Origin: Acetobacteraceae bacterium | GTDB lineage: Bacteria; Pseudomonadota; Alphaproteobacteria; Acetobacterales; Acetobacteraceae | DNA: 37,565 nucleotides | Assembly: GCA_025055335.1 (NCBI GenBank) | Contig: JANWXJ010000229.1 | Location: forward strand, 1 to 37,565 | Direction of reading: 5' to 3' | Shown here: in pieces, positions 1-7,258 of the stretch | Numbering within the stretch: the first letter of the stretch is position 1 | Layout: the number at the start of each line of letters is the position of its first letter | Made by a program: the position numbers and the translations under genes | Notes under the pieces: model-generated | What the model was told of the DNA's origin: nothing | The model's input: only the letters and a program-made list of their open reading frames with translations | The model's database searches: none

Positions 1-1
1 T

Positions 2-421
2 CCGACCGGCGCCGCCGAACGCGCGGTGCTCGAACAGCTCCGCGCCCGCCGCGCCGAGCTCGACGTGCGGGAAGGCGCGCTCGCCGCCCGCGAACAGATG
101 CTCGCCGCCGCCGAGGCGCGGCTTGCCCGCCGCGCCGAGGAGCTCGAGGCGCTGCGCGCCCGCCTCGCCGCGATCGAGGCGCGGCGCGGCGAGCGGGAGG
201 AGCAGGGCTGGCGCGGCCTCGTCCGCGTCTACGAGCAGATGCGCCCGCGGGAGGCCGCGGCGATCCTCGAATCGCTCGAGATGGAGGTGCTGCTCGAACT
301 CGTGGACCGCATGGGCGAGCGACGCGCCGCCCCGATCCTCGCCGCCATGCGCCCCGAGCGGGCGCGCGAGGTGACGACCGAACTTGCCCGCCACCGCGCC
401 CGCCGCCCGGGCGAGGGCTGA
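2..421 (+). CDS. MotE-like flagellar motor chaperone / MgtE-N-like coiled-coil protein (5' end cut by window edge)
   Basis: The reading frame is open to the left edge, so the true start probably lies upstream; the first internal start-like codon is a GTG at 26. The visible N-terminal half is a strongly charged Ala/Arg/Glu heptad-rich coiled coil (LRARRAELDVREGALAAREQ and onward). The C-terminal half (from about 228) carries the helical MgtE-N-like pattern YEQMRPREAAAILESL...LVDRMGERRAAPILAAMRPERA. This is the layout of MotE/FlgP-type periplasmic proteins that assist MotC or the motor in alphaproteobacteria; an N-terminal membrane anchor would be expected upstream but cannot be seen. cheY follows 29 bases later on the same strand, which supports a motility role. 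The family assignment is good; the specific MotE role is inferred from domain type and context. Confidence 0.72.
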   Translation, partial: PTGAAERAVLEQLRARRAELDVREGALAAREQMLAAAEARLARRAEELEALRARLAAIEARRGEREEQGWRGLVRVYEQMRPREAAAILESLEMEVLLELVDRMGERRAAPILAAMRPERAREVTTELARHRARRPGEG

Positions 422-450
422 GACCCGCCGCAACCGAAGGACCGCGAACC

Positions 451-837
451 ATGCCGATCGACAAGTCCATGAACGTCCTGATCGTGGACGACTACAAGAC
501 GATGCTGCGCATCATCCGCAACCTGCTGAAGCAGCTCGATTTCGACAATGTGGACGAGGCGACGGACGGCGCCGAGGCGCTGGCCAAGCTGCGCGCGGGC
601 AATTTCGGCCTTGTCATCAGCGACTGGAACATGGAGCCGATGACGGGCCTCGACCTGCTGAAGGAGGTCCGCGCCGACCCGCGCCTCAAGGACACGCCCT
701 TCATCATGGTGACCGCCGAGAGCAAGACGGAGAACGTCGTCGCCGCCAAGCAGGCGGGGGTCTCCAACTACATCGTCAAGCCGTTCAACGCCGAGACGCT
801 GCGCGACAAGATCGAGAAGGTGCTCGCCCATGGCTGA
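451..837 (+). CDS. cheY: Chemotaxis response regulator CheY
   Basis: Single receiver domain, 128 residues, the standard size of CheY. The acidic pocket is Asp13/Asp14 (IVDD), the phosphoacceptor is Asp58 (VISDWNMEPMTG), the switch Thr is Thr88 (MVTAES), the aromatic switch is Tyr107 and the conserved Lys is Lys110 (YIVKPF). There is no output domain, so it acts by docking onto a target, classically FliM at the flagellar switch, after phosphorylation by CheA. The WNMEP signature after the phosphoacceptor is typical of true CheY rather than of a general regulator. The last 8 bases overlap the start of cheZ, which suggests translational coupling of the regulator with its phosphatase. No cheA is visible in the window. 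Confidence 0.95.
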   Translation: MPIDKSMNVLIVDDYKTMLRIIRNLLKQLDFDNVDEATDGAEALAKLRAGNFGLVISDWNMEPMTGLDLLKEVRADPRLKDTPFIMVTAESKTENVVAAKQAGVSNYIVKPFNAETLRDKIEKVLAHG

Positions 838-1393
838 GCCCGACCAGGAAGACCGGATCGAGCAGGCGGTGCGCGCGGTGCTCGGGTCCCTGTCCGGGGA
901 TCTCACGCTGCGCGAGGCGGCGCTGCTCGCCGAGCTGCACGAGCTCGGGCGGACCGTCGCCCGCGCCAAGGCCGAGATCGCGGCGCTGCAGGTGGACGAC
1001 ATCACCGGCTGCCACATCCCGGCGGCGACGGACGAGCTCGACGCCATCGTCGGCCACACCGCCGAGGCGACGCACATCATCCTCGACGCCTGCGAGCGGA
1101 TCGAGGCGCTGCAGCCGAGGATCGGCAAGCGGGCGGCGGCGGTGCTCGGCGCCGAGGTGACGCGGATCTACGAGGCCTGCTCGTTCCAGGACATCACCGG
1201 CCAGCGCATCGCCAAGGTGGTGGCGGCGCTGAAGGCGATCGAACAGCGCATCGCCGCCGCGACGGAGGGCCGGGCGCCCACACCCGACGCGCCTGCCGAG
1301 ACCGAGGGACGGCGCCTCGCGGAAGGCCCGCAGCTTCCGGGGGCGGCGGTATCGCAGGAGGAGATCGACCGCCTGCTCGCCGGTCTCGCCTGA
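830..1393 (+). CDS. cheZ: Protein phosphatase CheZ
   Basis: 187-residue helical protein of the CheZ family, which removes phosphate from CheY-P. The catalytic segment is SFQDITGQRI, with Asp121 and Gln125 at the spacing of the E. coli CheZ pair Asp143/Gln147; an earlier DDITGCHI lies around residue 56. The body is shorter than the enterobacterial protein. The extreme C-terminus, VSQEEIDRLLAGL (residues 174-186), is the CheY-binding tail and looks very much like the N-terminal CheY-docking peptide of FliM (see findings). The ATG lies inside the end of cheY (8-base overlap) and its stop codon shares a base with the next start (TGATG), so the three genes are probably translated as a unit. Confidence 0.93.
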   Translation: MAEPDQEDRIEQAVRAVLGSLSGDLTLREAALLAELHELGRTVARAKAEIAALQVDDITGCHIPAATDELDAIVGHTAEATHIILDACERIEALQPRIGKRAAAVLGAEVTRIYEACSFQDITGQRIAKVVAALKAIEQRIAAATEGRAPTPDAPAETEGRRLAEGPQLPGAAVSQEEIDRLLAGLA

Positions 1394-4314
1394 TGCGGCG
1401 CGCGGCGTTCGGCGCCCTGCTGCTGCTCGTCCACCCGGCGCTGGCGGAGGCGCCGGCGGAAGCGCCGCGCATCCCGGTGCGCACCGGCGATCATCCCGGC
1501 CATGGCCGCATCGTGTTCGACTGGCCGGCCATCGTCCCCTACCAGGTGATCGAAGGCGACGGCACCGTGCGCCTCTCCTTCTCGGCGCCTGGTGTGCCGG
1601 ACCTCTCCCGGCTCGGCCGCCCGCCGCGCAACGTGGCGGCGATCGCAGGCAGCGGCGGGCAGGTCGAGATCCGGCTGGCCGAGGGCGCGCGGCTGCGGCA
1701 CTACCGCCTCGGGACGCGCATCGTCCTCGACATCTCCGATCCGCAGGCGCCGCCCTCCGGGGTCACCCCGCAGCGCCAGGCGGCCCTGCCTCTCCCGCCG
1801 CCGGCGCCGCCGGAGCGAACCGCGCCCCTCGAGGCGCCGGCCCGTTCGGCGGCCCCGCCGCCAATGCGCCCGCAGGCCGAGGCGCCTGCCGCGCAGCCCG
1901 CCGCTCCTGAACCGGAGGCCGCGCGGCACGGCGGCGTGGATTCGCCAGGACATCCGGTTCCCGCCCGGGACGGTACCGCTGCGCCCGCCTCCGTCCCCCC
2001 GCAGCCGGCTTCGCCTTCGCCGCCCCCATCACTGACGGATCCGGCCGCAACGCCCGTCCGCATCCTCGCCCCGGCGGGCGGGGCACGGGCACTTGCCCTC
2101 GTGCTGCCCGAGGGCACCGCCGCCGCGGCCTTTCGGCGGGGGGATTGGCTGTTCGCCGTGTTCGATTCGGAACGTCGGCTCGACCTCTCGGCGCTGCGGG
2201 GGGATGCGGTATTCGGCCACGCCGAGGCAGTGCCGCATCCCGGCGCCACCGTCCTCCGTTTGCCGCTCGCGCCGCCGGCCGTTCTGGTCCTCAGCCGCCA
2301 GGGGACGGAGTGGCGGATCGAGCCGCGTCGGGAGGCGCCGCCCGCGCGCTCCGTCGTGATCGAGGCCGATCCCGGACCGCCGGCGCAGCTCGCCCTGCGG
2401 GCCGCGGCGCCGGGCCGGGTGGTGCCCCTCACCGATCCGGAGACCGGCCTGCCGCTGCTGGTTGCGACGGTTGCCGAACCCGGCCAGGCGATGGCGGCCG
2501 GGCGCCGCCTGCCGCAGCTGGACCTGCTTCCGACAACGCTCGGGGCCGCCGCCCTGGCGCGGGACGACCGGCTTCGTCTGGTGCGCGGGCAGGACCGCTT
2601 CCGCCTGACCGCCGAGGGCTCGCCGGAGGGCGTCCGGATCGGCGGCGCCGGCGCCGGGGCGCTGGCCGACGCCGCCGCGATGACGCGCCTGTTCGACCTG
2701 CCGCACGCCTCGCCCGCCGATTTGCAGGCCCGGGCACGGGAACAACAGGCCGCCGTCGCGGCCGCGCCGCCGCTGCAGCGCGCGCCGCTCCGCCGCGCCC
2801 TCGCGCAGACGCTGCTCGCGCTCGGGCTCCCGCAGGAGGCGCAGGCGGTTCTTGGGCTCGCCATGCAGGAGGATCCGCGGGCCGCGGCCGATGCGACGAC
2901 GGGCGCCCTGGCCGCCGCCGCCGCCGCCCTGGCCGACCGGCCGGAGGAGGCCGGGGCCCTGGCAGATCCGCGCCTTGCGCCCTCTGACGAGCTGGCGCTG
3001 TGGCAGGCCGTGCTGGCGGCGCGGCGTGGCGATCCCGCCGCCGGCGCCGGCTTCGCCGCAAGCCTGCCGCTTCTGCTCGCCTATCCCGATGCGCTGCGCG
3101 CCCGGCTGCTGCCGATCGCCGCCCTGGCGCTGGCGGAGGCCGGCGAGGCCGCGGCGCTGCAGCGGCTGCTCGCCGCCGCCCCCGGGGGGCCGGTGTTCGA
3201 CCTGGCGCGCGGACGCCTTGCCGAGGCCGAGGGGCGCATCTCCGATGCGCTTGCGGCCTACGACGCCGCCGCAGCCGGTCGCGACCGGCGGGCCCGCGCC
3301 CAGGCGCTGCGGCGCGGCATCGAACTCCGGCTGGCCCAGGGCCTGCTGGATGCCGCCGGCGCCGCCAACGCTCTGGAGGCGGCCCTGTTCGCCTGGCGGG
3401 GCGAGGCGGAGGAGCTGGCCACGCGCCTTCGGGTCGCGGAACTCCGCAGGGAGGCCGGGGCCCACCGCGCCGCCTTCGACCTGCTGCGCGAGACAGAGGC
3501 GTTGTTCCCCGCGGATGCCCCGCGCATCCGCGCCGCAGCGTCCGAGGCCCTCGTGGCGGCGCTGGAGCGCGAACCGCCGCTTGCCGCCGTCGCGCTGCAC
3601 GACGCGAACAGGGCGCTGCTCGCGGGCCAGCCGCGCGAGGCGGAGGTGGCGCTGCTTCTCGCCGAGCGGCTCATTGCGCTGGATCTGCCGCGCCGCGCCG
3701 AAGCGGTGCTGCGCGATGCGCTTGCCGCGGCCGAAGGCGCCGCGCGGGGCCGGGTCGGGCTGCGGCTGGCGGAGGTGCGGCTGTCCGAGGGCGACGCGGC
3801 AGGCGCGCTTGCTGCGCTCGGCGCCAGCGACGCCGCAGGCCTCGATGCGGCGCTGCGCGAACGCCGTGCGCTCCTTGGCGCCGAGGCGCTCGCCCGCAGC
3901 GGGGCGCGGGCGGAGGCGATCGCCGCGCTGGAGGCGCTCGGTCCCGCCGGCCATGCGGCCCGCGCCCGCCTGCTGGCGGAGGATGGCCGCTGGGCCGAGG
4001 CGGCCGATGCGCTGGCCGCGCATCTTTCCGCTGCCCCGGCGGAAGGCCGTCTGCCCGAGGCCTTCGCCCGCGATGCCGTCCGGCTTGCGGCCTTCGCGGC
4101 GCTTGCCGGGCAGGAACGCCGGCTTGCGGAGCTGCGCGCGGGTGTCGCGCCGCGTCTGCCGCCCGGGCGGCTGGCCGACGCCTTCGCAGCCCTGGCCGCC
4201 GACCCGGTGCGCGGCACGGCGGACCTGCCGCGGGTGGCGCGCGAACTGGAATTCCTGCGGGACCTGCCGCGGCTTCTGGAGCCGTTGCGGGCGGATGCGG
4301 CCGCGGCGCGGTAA
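1393..4314 (+). CDS. Large exported tetratricopeptide-repeat protein with AMIN-like N-terminal region, function unknown
   Basis: 973 residues. It begins with a Sec signal peptide: MRR, a hydrophobic core AAFGALLLLVHP, and a likely cleavage after ALA at residue 18. Residues about 27-120 form a beta-rich segment (GRIVFDWP..., RLRHYRLGTRIVLDISD) that resembles AMIN-type cell-envelope domains. Residues about 120-220 are a Pro/Ala-rich linker. After a further beta-rich part (about 224-440), residues about 445-965 are almost entirely helical Ala/Leu/Glu repeats of the TPR/Sel1-like kind. The start ATG overlaps the cheZ stop (TGATG), so it is coupled to the chemotaxis genes. I infer a periplasmic scaffold linked to the flagellar motor or cell wall. 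I do not recognise a named gene, and codon use matches the neighbours. Confidence 0.75.
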   Translation: MRRAAFGALLLLVHPALAEAPAEAPRIPVRTGDHPGHGRIVFDWPAIVPYQVIEGDGTVRLSFSAPGVPDLSRLGRPPRNVAAIAGSGGQVEIRLAEGARLRHYRLGTRIVLDISDPQAPPSGVTPQRQAALPLPPPAPPERTAPLEAPARSAAPPPMRPQAEAPAAQPAAPEPEAARHGGVDSPGHPVPARDGTAAPASVPPQPASPSPPPSLTDPAATPVRILAPAGGARALALVLPEGTAAAAFRRGDWLFAVFDSERRLDLSALRGDAVFGHAEAVPHPGATVLRLPLAPPAVLVLSRQGTEWRIEPRREAPPARSVVIEADPGPPAQLALRAAAPGRVVPLTDPETGLPLLVATVAEPGQAMAAGRRLPQLDLLPTTLGAAALARDDRLRLVRGQDRFRLTAEGSPEGVRIGGAGAGALADAAAMTRLFDLPHASPADLQARAREQQAAVAAAPPLQRAPLRRALAQTLLALGLPQEAQAVLGLAMQEDPRAAADATTGALAAAAAALADRPEEAGALADPRLAPSDELALWQAVLAARRGDPAAGAGFAASLPLLLAYPDALRARLLPIAALALAEAGEAAALQRLLAAAPGGPVFDLARGRLAEAEGRISDALAAYDAAAAGRDRRARAQALRRGIELRLAQGLLDAAGAANALEAALFAWRGEAEELATRLRVAELRREAGAHRAAFDLLRETEALFPADAPRIRAAASEALVAALEREPPLAAVALHDANRALLAGQPREAEVALLLAERLIALDLPRRAEAVLRDALAAAEGAARGRVGLRLAEVRLSEGDAAGALAALGASDAAGLDAALRERRALLGAEALARSGARAEAIAALEALGPAGHAARARLLAEDGRWAEAADALAAHLSAAPAEGRLPEAFARDAVRLAAFAALAGQERRLAELRAGVAPRLPPGRLADAFAALAADPVRGTADLPRVARELEFLRDLPRLLEPLRADAAAAR

Positions 4315-4326
4315 GTCCCGCGTCGG

Positions 4327-4361
4327 CCGGGGGGTAGGTCCGCGTTTTTTTCGGCCCCCGG
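4327..4361 (+). terminator. Possible terminator or hairpin after the TPR gene
   Basis: CCGGGGG (4327-4333) and CCCCCGG (4355-4361) can pair, and a run of seven T (4345-4351), rare in this GC-rich DNA, lies between them. A second small stem (CGCGG 4307-4311 with CCGCG 4318-4322) spans the stop codon. The T run is in the loop rather than after the stem, so this is not a textbook intrinsic terminator. It is placed where transcription of the cheYZ unit could end before speD. Confidence 0.3.
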
Positions 4362-4478
4362 GGTCGGATTTCGCTTGCATCGCGGCCCCCCCTGCCCCAT
4401 ACCCCCGCGCCATTGACCTGATCCGGGATTGGCTCGGATCGGCTTGGGTCGCTGCTGGTGTGAGGAGGGGGATCCGCG

Positions 4479-4919
4479 ATGGACGGTCTCGCGACACTGG
4501 GGACGGTCTCGGGCCTGCCGAGCGAAACCGCGACGCATGAGGGGGCGAAGGACTACTTCGTCGAGCGCGACGGCGTGAAGTTCGCCGGCACGCACCTCAT
4601 CATCGACCTGTGGGGCGCCAAGCGCCTGGACGACCCCGCGCATATCGACGAGGTGCTGCGCGAGGCGGCGGTGGCCACCGGCGCCACCATCCTGCACGGG
4701 CATTTCCACCACTTCTCGCCGAACGGCGGGGTGTCGGGCGTGCTGGTGCTGGCGGAGAGCCACGTCTCCATCCACACGTGGCCGGAACGGGATTTCGCCG
4801 CCCTCGACATCTTCGTCTGTGGCGCCTGCAACCCGTACAACGCCCTGCCGGTGCTGAAGCGCGGCTTCTCGGCCGAGCGGGTGCAACTTTCGGAGAACAA
4901 GCGCGGCCTGATCGGCTGA
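4479..4919 (+). CDS. speD: S-adenosylmethionine decarboxylase proenzyme
   Basis: 146 residues, class 1 bacterial SpeD with a short N-terminal extension. It makes decarboxylated SAM, the aminopropyl donor for spermidine. The self-cleavage site is Glu93-Ser94 in LAESHVSIHTWPE; Ser94 would become the pyruvoyl group. His99 and Cys114 (IFVCGAC) fall at the same distances from it (5 and 20 residues) as Ser63/His68/Cys83 in the Thermotoga enzyme. The ATG is preceded by a good ribosome site (GAGGAGGGGG). A TTGACC element at 4413-4418 could be a -35 box, but no clear -10 follows. speE is 71 bases downstream, so the two genes form one pathway unit placed between flagellar gene groups. Confidence 0.95.
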   Translation: MDGLATLGTVSGLPSETATHEGAKDYFVERDGVKFAGTHLIIDLWGAKRLDDPAHIDEVLREAAVATGATILHGHFHHFSPNGGVSGVLVLAESHVSIHTWPERDFAALDIFVCGACNPYNALPVLKRGFSAERVQLSENKRGLIG

Positions 4920-4990
4920 CGCGCCGCTTCACGAGATGACCCGGGGGGCGGGCCGCAGGGTCCGCCCCTTCGCATGACAGGGGACCGACC

Positions 4991-5860
4991 ATGGCGACCG
5001 ACGTTTGGGTGAACGAGACGCTCTACGCCGAATGGGGGCAGCGCTTCCGGGTGAAGCGCGAACTGGCCCGCGTGCAGAGCCGTTTCCAGGACATCATGAT
5101 CTTCGAGAGCTACACCCATGGCCGGGTGATGCTGCTCGACGGCGTGGTGCAGATCGCCGAGATGGACGAGTTCGTCTACCAGGAGATGATCGCCCACGTC
5201 CCGCTGATCGCCCACGGCAGCGCGCGGGACGTGCTGATCATCGGCGCCGGAGACGGCGGCGTGCTGCGGCGGGTGCTGCAGCACAAGGGTGTCGAGCGCG
5301 CGGTGATGGTCGAGATCGACGGCGAGGTGATCCGCCTGGCGAAGGAGTTCCTGCCGAACATCGGCGGGAACGCCTGGAGCGACCCGCGCGCCGAGGTGAT
5401 CGTCGGCGACGGCATAGACCACGTCCGCACCGCGCCGGACGGGTCGTTCGACGCGATCATCGTGGACAGCACGGACCCGATCGGGGTTGGCGAGGTGCTG
5501 TTCACCGACGAGTTCTACCAGAACGCCGCCCGCATCCTCCGCGGCGACGGCGTGATCGTGAACCAGTGCGGCGTGCCGGCGATGCAGGCGGATGAGCTGC
5601 GCGACACCTCGGCGCGACGGGCGAAGTTCTTCCCCGACGTGTCGGCCTATGTGGCGGCCGTGCCGACCTATGTCGGCGGCTTCATGACGCTCGGCTGGGC
5701 GGGGCGGAACCCGGGGCAGCGCGCGCTCGACGTCGGGACGCTGCGGGCGCGGGCCGAGGCCGCCGGCATCCTCGGCACCACCCGCTACTGGACGCCCGAG
5801 GTGCACTGGGGCGCGATGCAGCTTCCGCCCTACATCGCGGAGCACCTTCCGAAGCGCTGA
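4991..5860 (+). CDS. speE: Spermidine synthase (polyamine aminopropyltransferase)
   Basis: 289 residues, the normal length. It transfers the aminopropyl group from decarboxylated SAM to putrescine. The N-terminal beta domain carries LYAEWGQRF and the gatekeeping stretch around YQEMIAHVPL. The Rossmann fold has GAGDGG at residues 85-90, the ribose-binding acidic residue in VMVEID, and catalytic Asp159 in IIVDSTDP, matching Asp158 of E. coli. The C-terminal YVGGFMTLGWA motif is also typical. A CAGGGGACC ribosome site precedes the ATG. It ends convergently towards the minus-strand fliP group, with a palindromic GCCGCGCGCGGC at 5871-5882 in the short gap. Confidence 0.96.
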   Translation: MATDVWVNETLYAEWGQRFRVKRELARVQSRFQDIMIFESYTHGRVMLLDGVVQIAEMDEFVYQEMIAHVPLIAHGSARDVLIIGAGDGGVLRRVLQHKGVERAVMVEIDGEVIRLAKEFLPNIGGNAWSDPRAEVIVGDGIDHVRTAPDGSFDAIIVDSTDPIGVGEVLFTDEFYQNAARILRGDGVIVNQCGVPAMQADELRDTSARRAKFFPDVSAYVAAVPTYVGGFMTLGWAGRNPGQRALDVGTLRARAEAAGILGTTRYWTPEVHWGAMQLPPYIAEHLPKR

Positions 5861-5884
5861 TCGGGCCGGCGCCGCGCGCGGCGG

Positions 5885-6058
5885 TCAGGCGGGCTGCAGC
5901 CGGTCCGCCGTGCCGCTCGCGCCCACCATCGGCATGCCGTTTTTGGCGCCGGTCGCCCTGTAGTCGATGTCGATGCCAAGCACGGTGTCGGCGAACACGA
6001 CGCCGAGATAGGCCTCGACCTCGCGGCCCTGGGTCGTGGAGGTGGTGACGAGGATCGT
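5885..6058 (-). pseudogene. Decayed YbjQ/UPF0145 (heavy-metal-binding domain) gene: start codon lost and middle deleted
   Basis: On the minus strand the frame reads ILVTTSTTQGREVEAYLGVV, then shortly GIDIDYRATG and MPMVGASGTADRL. These are the N-terminal strand and the C-terminal strands of the YbjQ/UPF0145 family, which is normally about 105-110 residues. The central roughly 50 residues (the usual helical block ending in ALGADAV) are missing with the frame kept, leaving about 57 residues. The codon where ATG should be is ACG at 6058-6056, behind a good ribosome site (AGGGAG), and no ATG, GTG or TTG is available upstream before the fliP stop. It lies 29 bases after fliP on the same strand. 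I infer a relic; a tiny gene using a non-standard start is the alternative. Confidence 0.65.
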
Positions 6059-6087
6059 GGCGCGCTCTCCCTGTTGCGCGGCCGATC

Positions 6088-6813
6088 CTAGCCGCCCGCG
6101 AATCCCTGCACGAGGCTTCCCGACACCAGCGTCCAGCCGTCCACCAGCACGAAGAAGATCAGCTTGAAGGGCAGCGACACGACGGACGGCGGCAGCATCA
6201 TCATGCCGAGGGACATCAGCAGAGACGCCACCACGAGGTCTATCACCAGGAAGGGCAGGAACAGCAGGAAGCCGATCTCGAAGGCGCGCCTCAGTTCGCC
6301 GACCATGAAGGCCGGCACCAGCGCCCGCCAGGGCGCCTGGTCGGGGGAGGCGGGCGGGTCGAGCCGGGCGAGATCGAGGAACAGGGCGAGATCCTGGTCC
6401 CGCACATTGGCCGCCATGAAGGCACGGAACGGCTCGGCGGCGGCGGCGAGCCCGTCGAGCTCGCCGATCCGGCCCTCCGTCATCGGCTGGATGCCGGCGG
6501 CCCAGGAGGCTTCCAGCACCGGCTGCATGACGCAGAAGGTGAGGAACAGCGCCAGCCCGATCAGCACCTGGTTCGGCGGGATGCCGGGCGCGCCGATGGC
6601 GCTGCGCAGAAGCGCCAGCACGATGACGATCCGCGCGAAGGCCGTCGCCATCACCAGCAGCGAGGGCGCGAGCGAGAGCAGCCCGATCAGCGCCGCGAGC
6701 TGCACGAGGCGGGCGGTGTTCCCCGCCCCGCCGCCGCCGAGATCGAGCGAGACCGACTGCGCCGCCGCCGGCCCCGCGGCCAGGAGCAGCCCGAGGAGGA
6801 GAGCCGCGCGCAT
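6088..6813 (-). CDS. fliP: Flagellar export gate protein FliP
   Basis: 241 residues. FliP forms the pore of the flagellar type III export gate in the inner membrane. The ATG at 6813 gives a signal peptide (MRAALLLGLLLAAGPAAAQS), as is normal for FliP. Family motifs follow: LLSLAPSLLVMATAF, RIVIVLALLR, GIPPNQVLIGLALFLTFCVM, a periplasmic segment with low conservation, then AFMVGELRRAFEIGFLLFLP and DLVVASLLMSLGMMMLPP, ending in SLPFKLIFFVLVDGW. The start overlaps the fliO stop by one base (TGATG). A GTG three or more codons upstream is possible but adds nothing. The gene is oriented away from fliQ/fliR, which is a split of the usual fliOPQR order. Confidence 0.96.
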   Translation of the reverse strand: MRAALLLGLLLAAGPAAAQSVSLDLGGGGAGNTARLVQLAALIGLLSLAPSLLVMATAFARIVIVLALLRSAIGAPGIPPNQVLIGLALFLTFCVMQPVLEASWAAGIQPMTEGRIGELDGLAAAAEPFRAFMAANVRDQDLALFLDLARLDPPASPDQAPWRALVPAFMVGELRRAFEIGFLLFLPFLVIDLVVASLLMSLGMMMLPPSVVSLPFKLIFFVLVDGWTLVSGSLVQGFAGG

Positions 6814-7058
6814 CACAGCCACCCCACCACGACATCCTGCGGGCCGCCGGTGAGCAACAAGGCCTCCCGCCCGTCGCAGCGGACGATGAGGAGGCGGCGG
6901 CGCGAATCGAGCGGCAGCACCTCCTCGACCTTGAGTCTTCGCCCGGCGGCGGGCGCGAGGCCGAAGCGCCGGGCGCCGCGCGCGAGCAGCAGCAGAAGCG
7001 CCACGATGCCGGCGAGCAGCGCGGCGGCCAGAAGCCAGGTTCCTGTCGGGATCGTCAT
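6813..7058 (-). CDS. fliO: Flagellar biosynthesis protein FliO
   Basis: 81 residues, small as is typical of alphaproteobacterial FliO. One transmembrane helix (residues about 8-26, LLAAALLAGIVALLLLLARG) is followed by a basic cytoplasmic part with the family pattern RLKVEEVLPLDSRRRLLIVRCDGREALLLTGG-type strands (quoted in pieces: VEEVLPLDSRR, LLIVRCDG, EALLLTGG). FliO helps assemble the FliP ring. It overlaps fliP by one base, so the pair is probably translated together. A purine-rich AAAAGG lies upstream of the ATG. It is divergent from flgB across the 200-bp gap. Confidence 0.9.
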   Translation of the reverse strand: MTIPTGTWLLAAALLAGIVALLLLLARGARRFGLAPAAGRRLKVEEVLPLDSRRRLLIVRCDGREALLLTGGPQDVVVGWL

Positions 7059-7219
7059 CGGGCGGCCTTTTGCCGTCAGGGGTGGGGCGCGAAGGGATCA
7101 GCCGTGGCGCGACGCCTCCCCGGCCGGGTCGGCGATCCCTGGATCCGGGGCGGAGCGCGGCGGGGCGGTCATGAAGGCAGGGTGCCGTGCGAGCGGTTAC
7201 CGCCCCGTTGCCGCCGCGG

Positions 7220-7234
7220 TTAACCCTTCCTTCG
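7220..7234 (+). promoter_or_regulatory. Weak CtrA-like site in the fliO/flgB divergent gap
   Basis: TTAA at 7220-7223, seven bases, then TTCG: one perfect and one half-matching arm of the TTAA-N7-TTAA site of CtrA, the regulator controlled by CckA. TTAA is rare in this GC-rich DNA. It lies 25 bases before the flgB ATG. The rest of the gap (7059-7219) shows no clear sigma-54, sigma-28 or housekeeping promoter to my eye. This is suggestive only. Confidence 0.25.
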
Positions 7235-7258
7235 CCGGCGGGGCGCAGGATCCTGGCC

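Noticed and set aside
4362-4478. Possible SAM-sensing riboswitch in the speD leader
   Set aside because: The GGATC-like repeats (GGCTCGGATC and GGCTTGGGTC) are suggestive, but I could not build any known SAM-I, SAM-II or SAM/SAH core.
2029-4497. Very long open frame on the minus strand opposite the TPR gene
   Set aside because: In DNA this GC-rich, antisense frames stay open by chance. The translation is Arg/Gly/Gln-rich, has no recognisable motif, and lies opposite a gene with a signal peptide and coupled start.
5885-6835. One continuous minus-strand frame joining the YbjQ relic to a region overlapping fliP
   Set aside because: Upstream of 6058 this frame is the wrong frame of fliP and encodes Arg/Ala-rich noise; only the last 57 codons resemble a real family.
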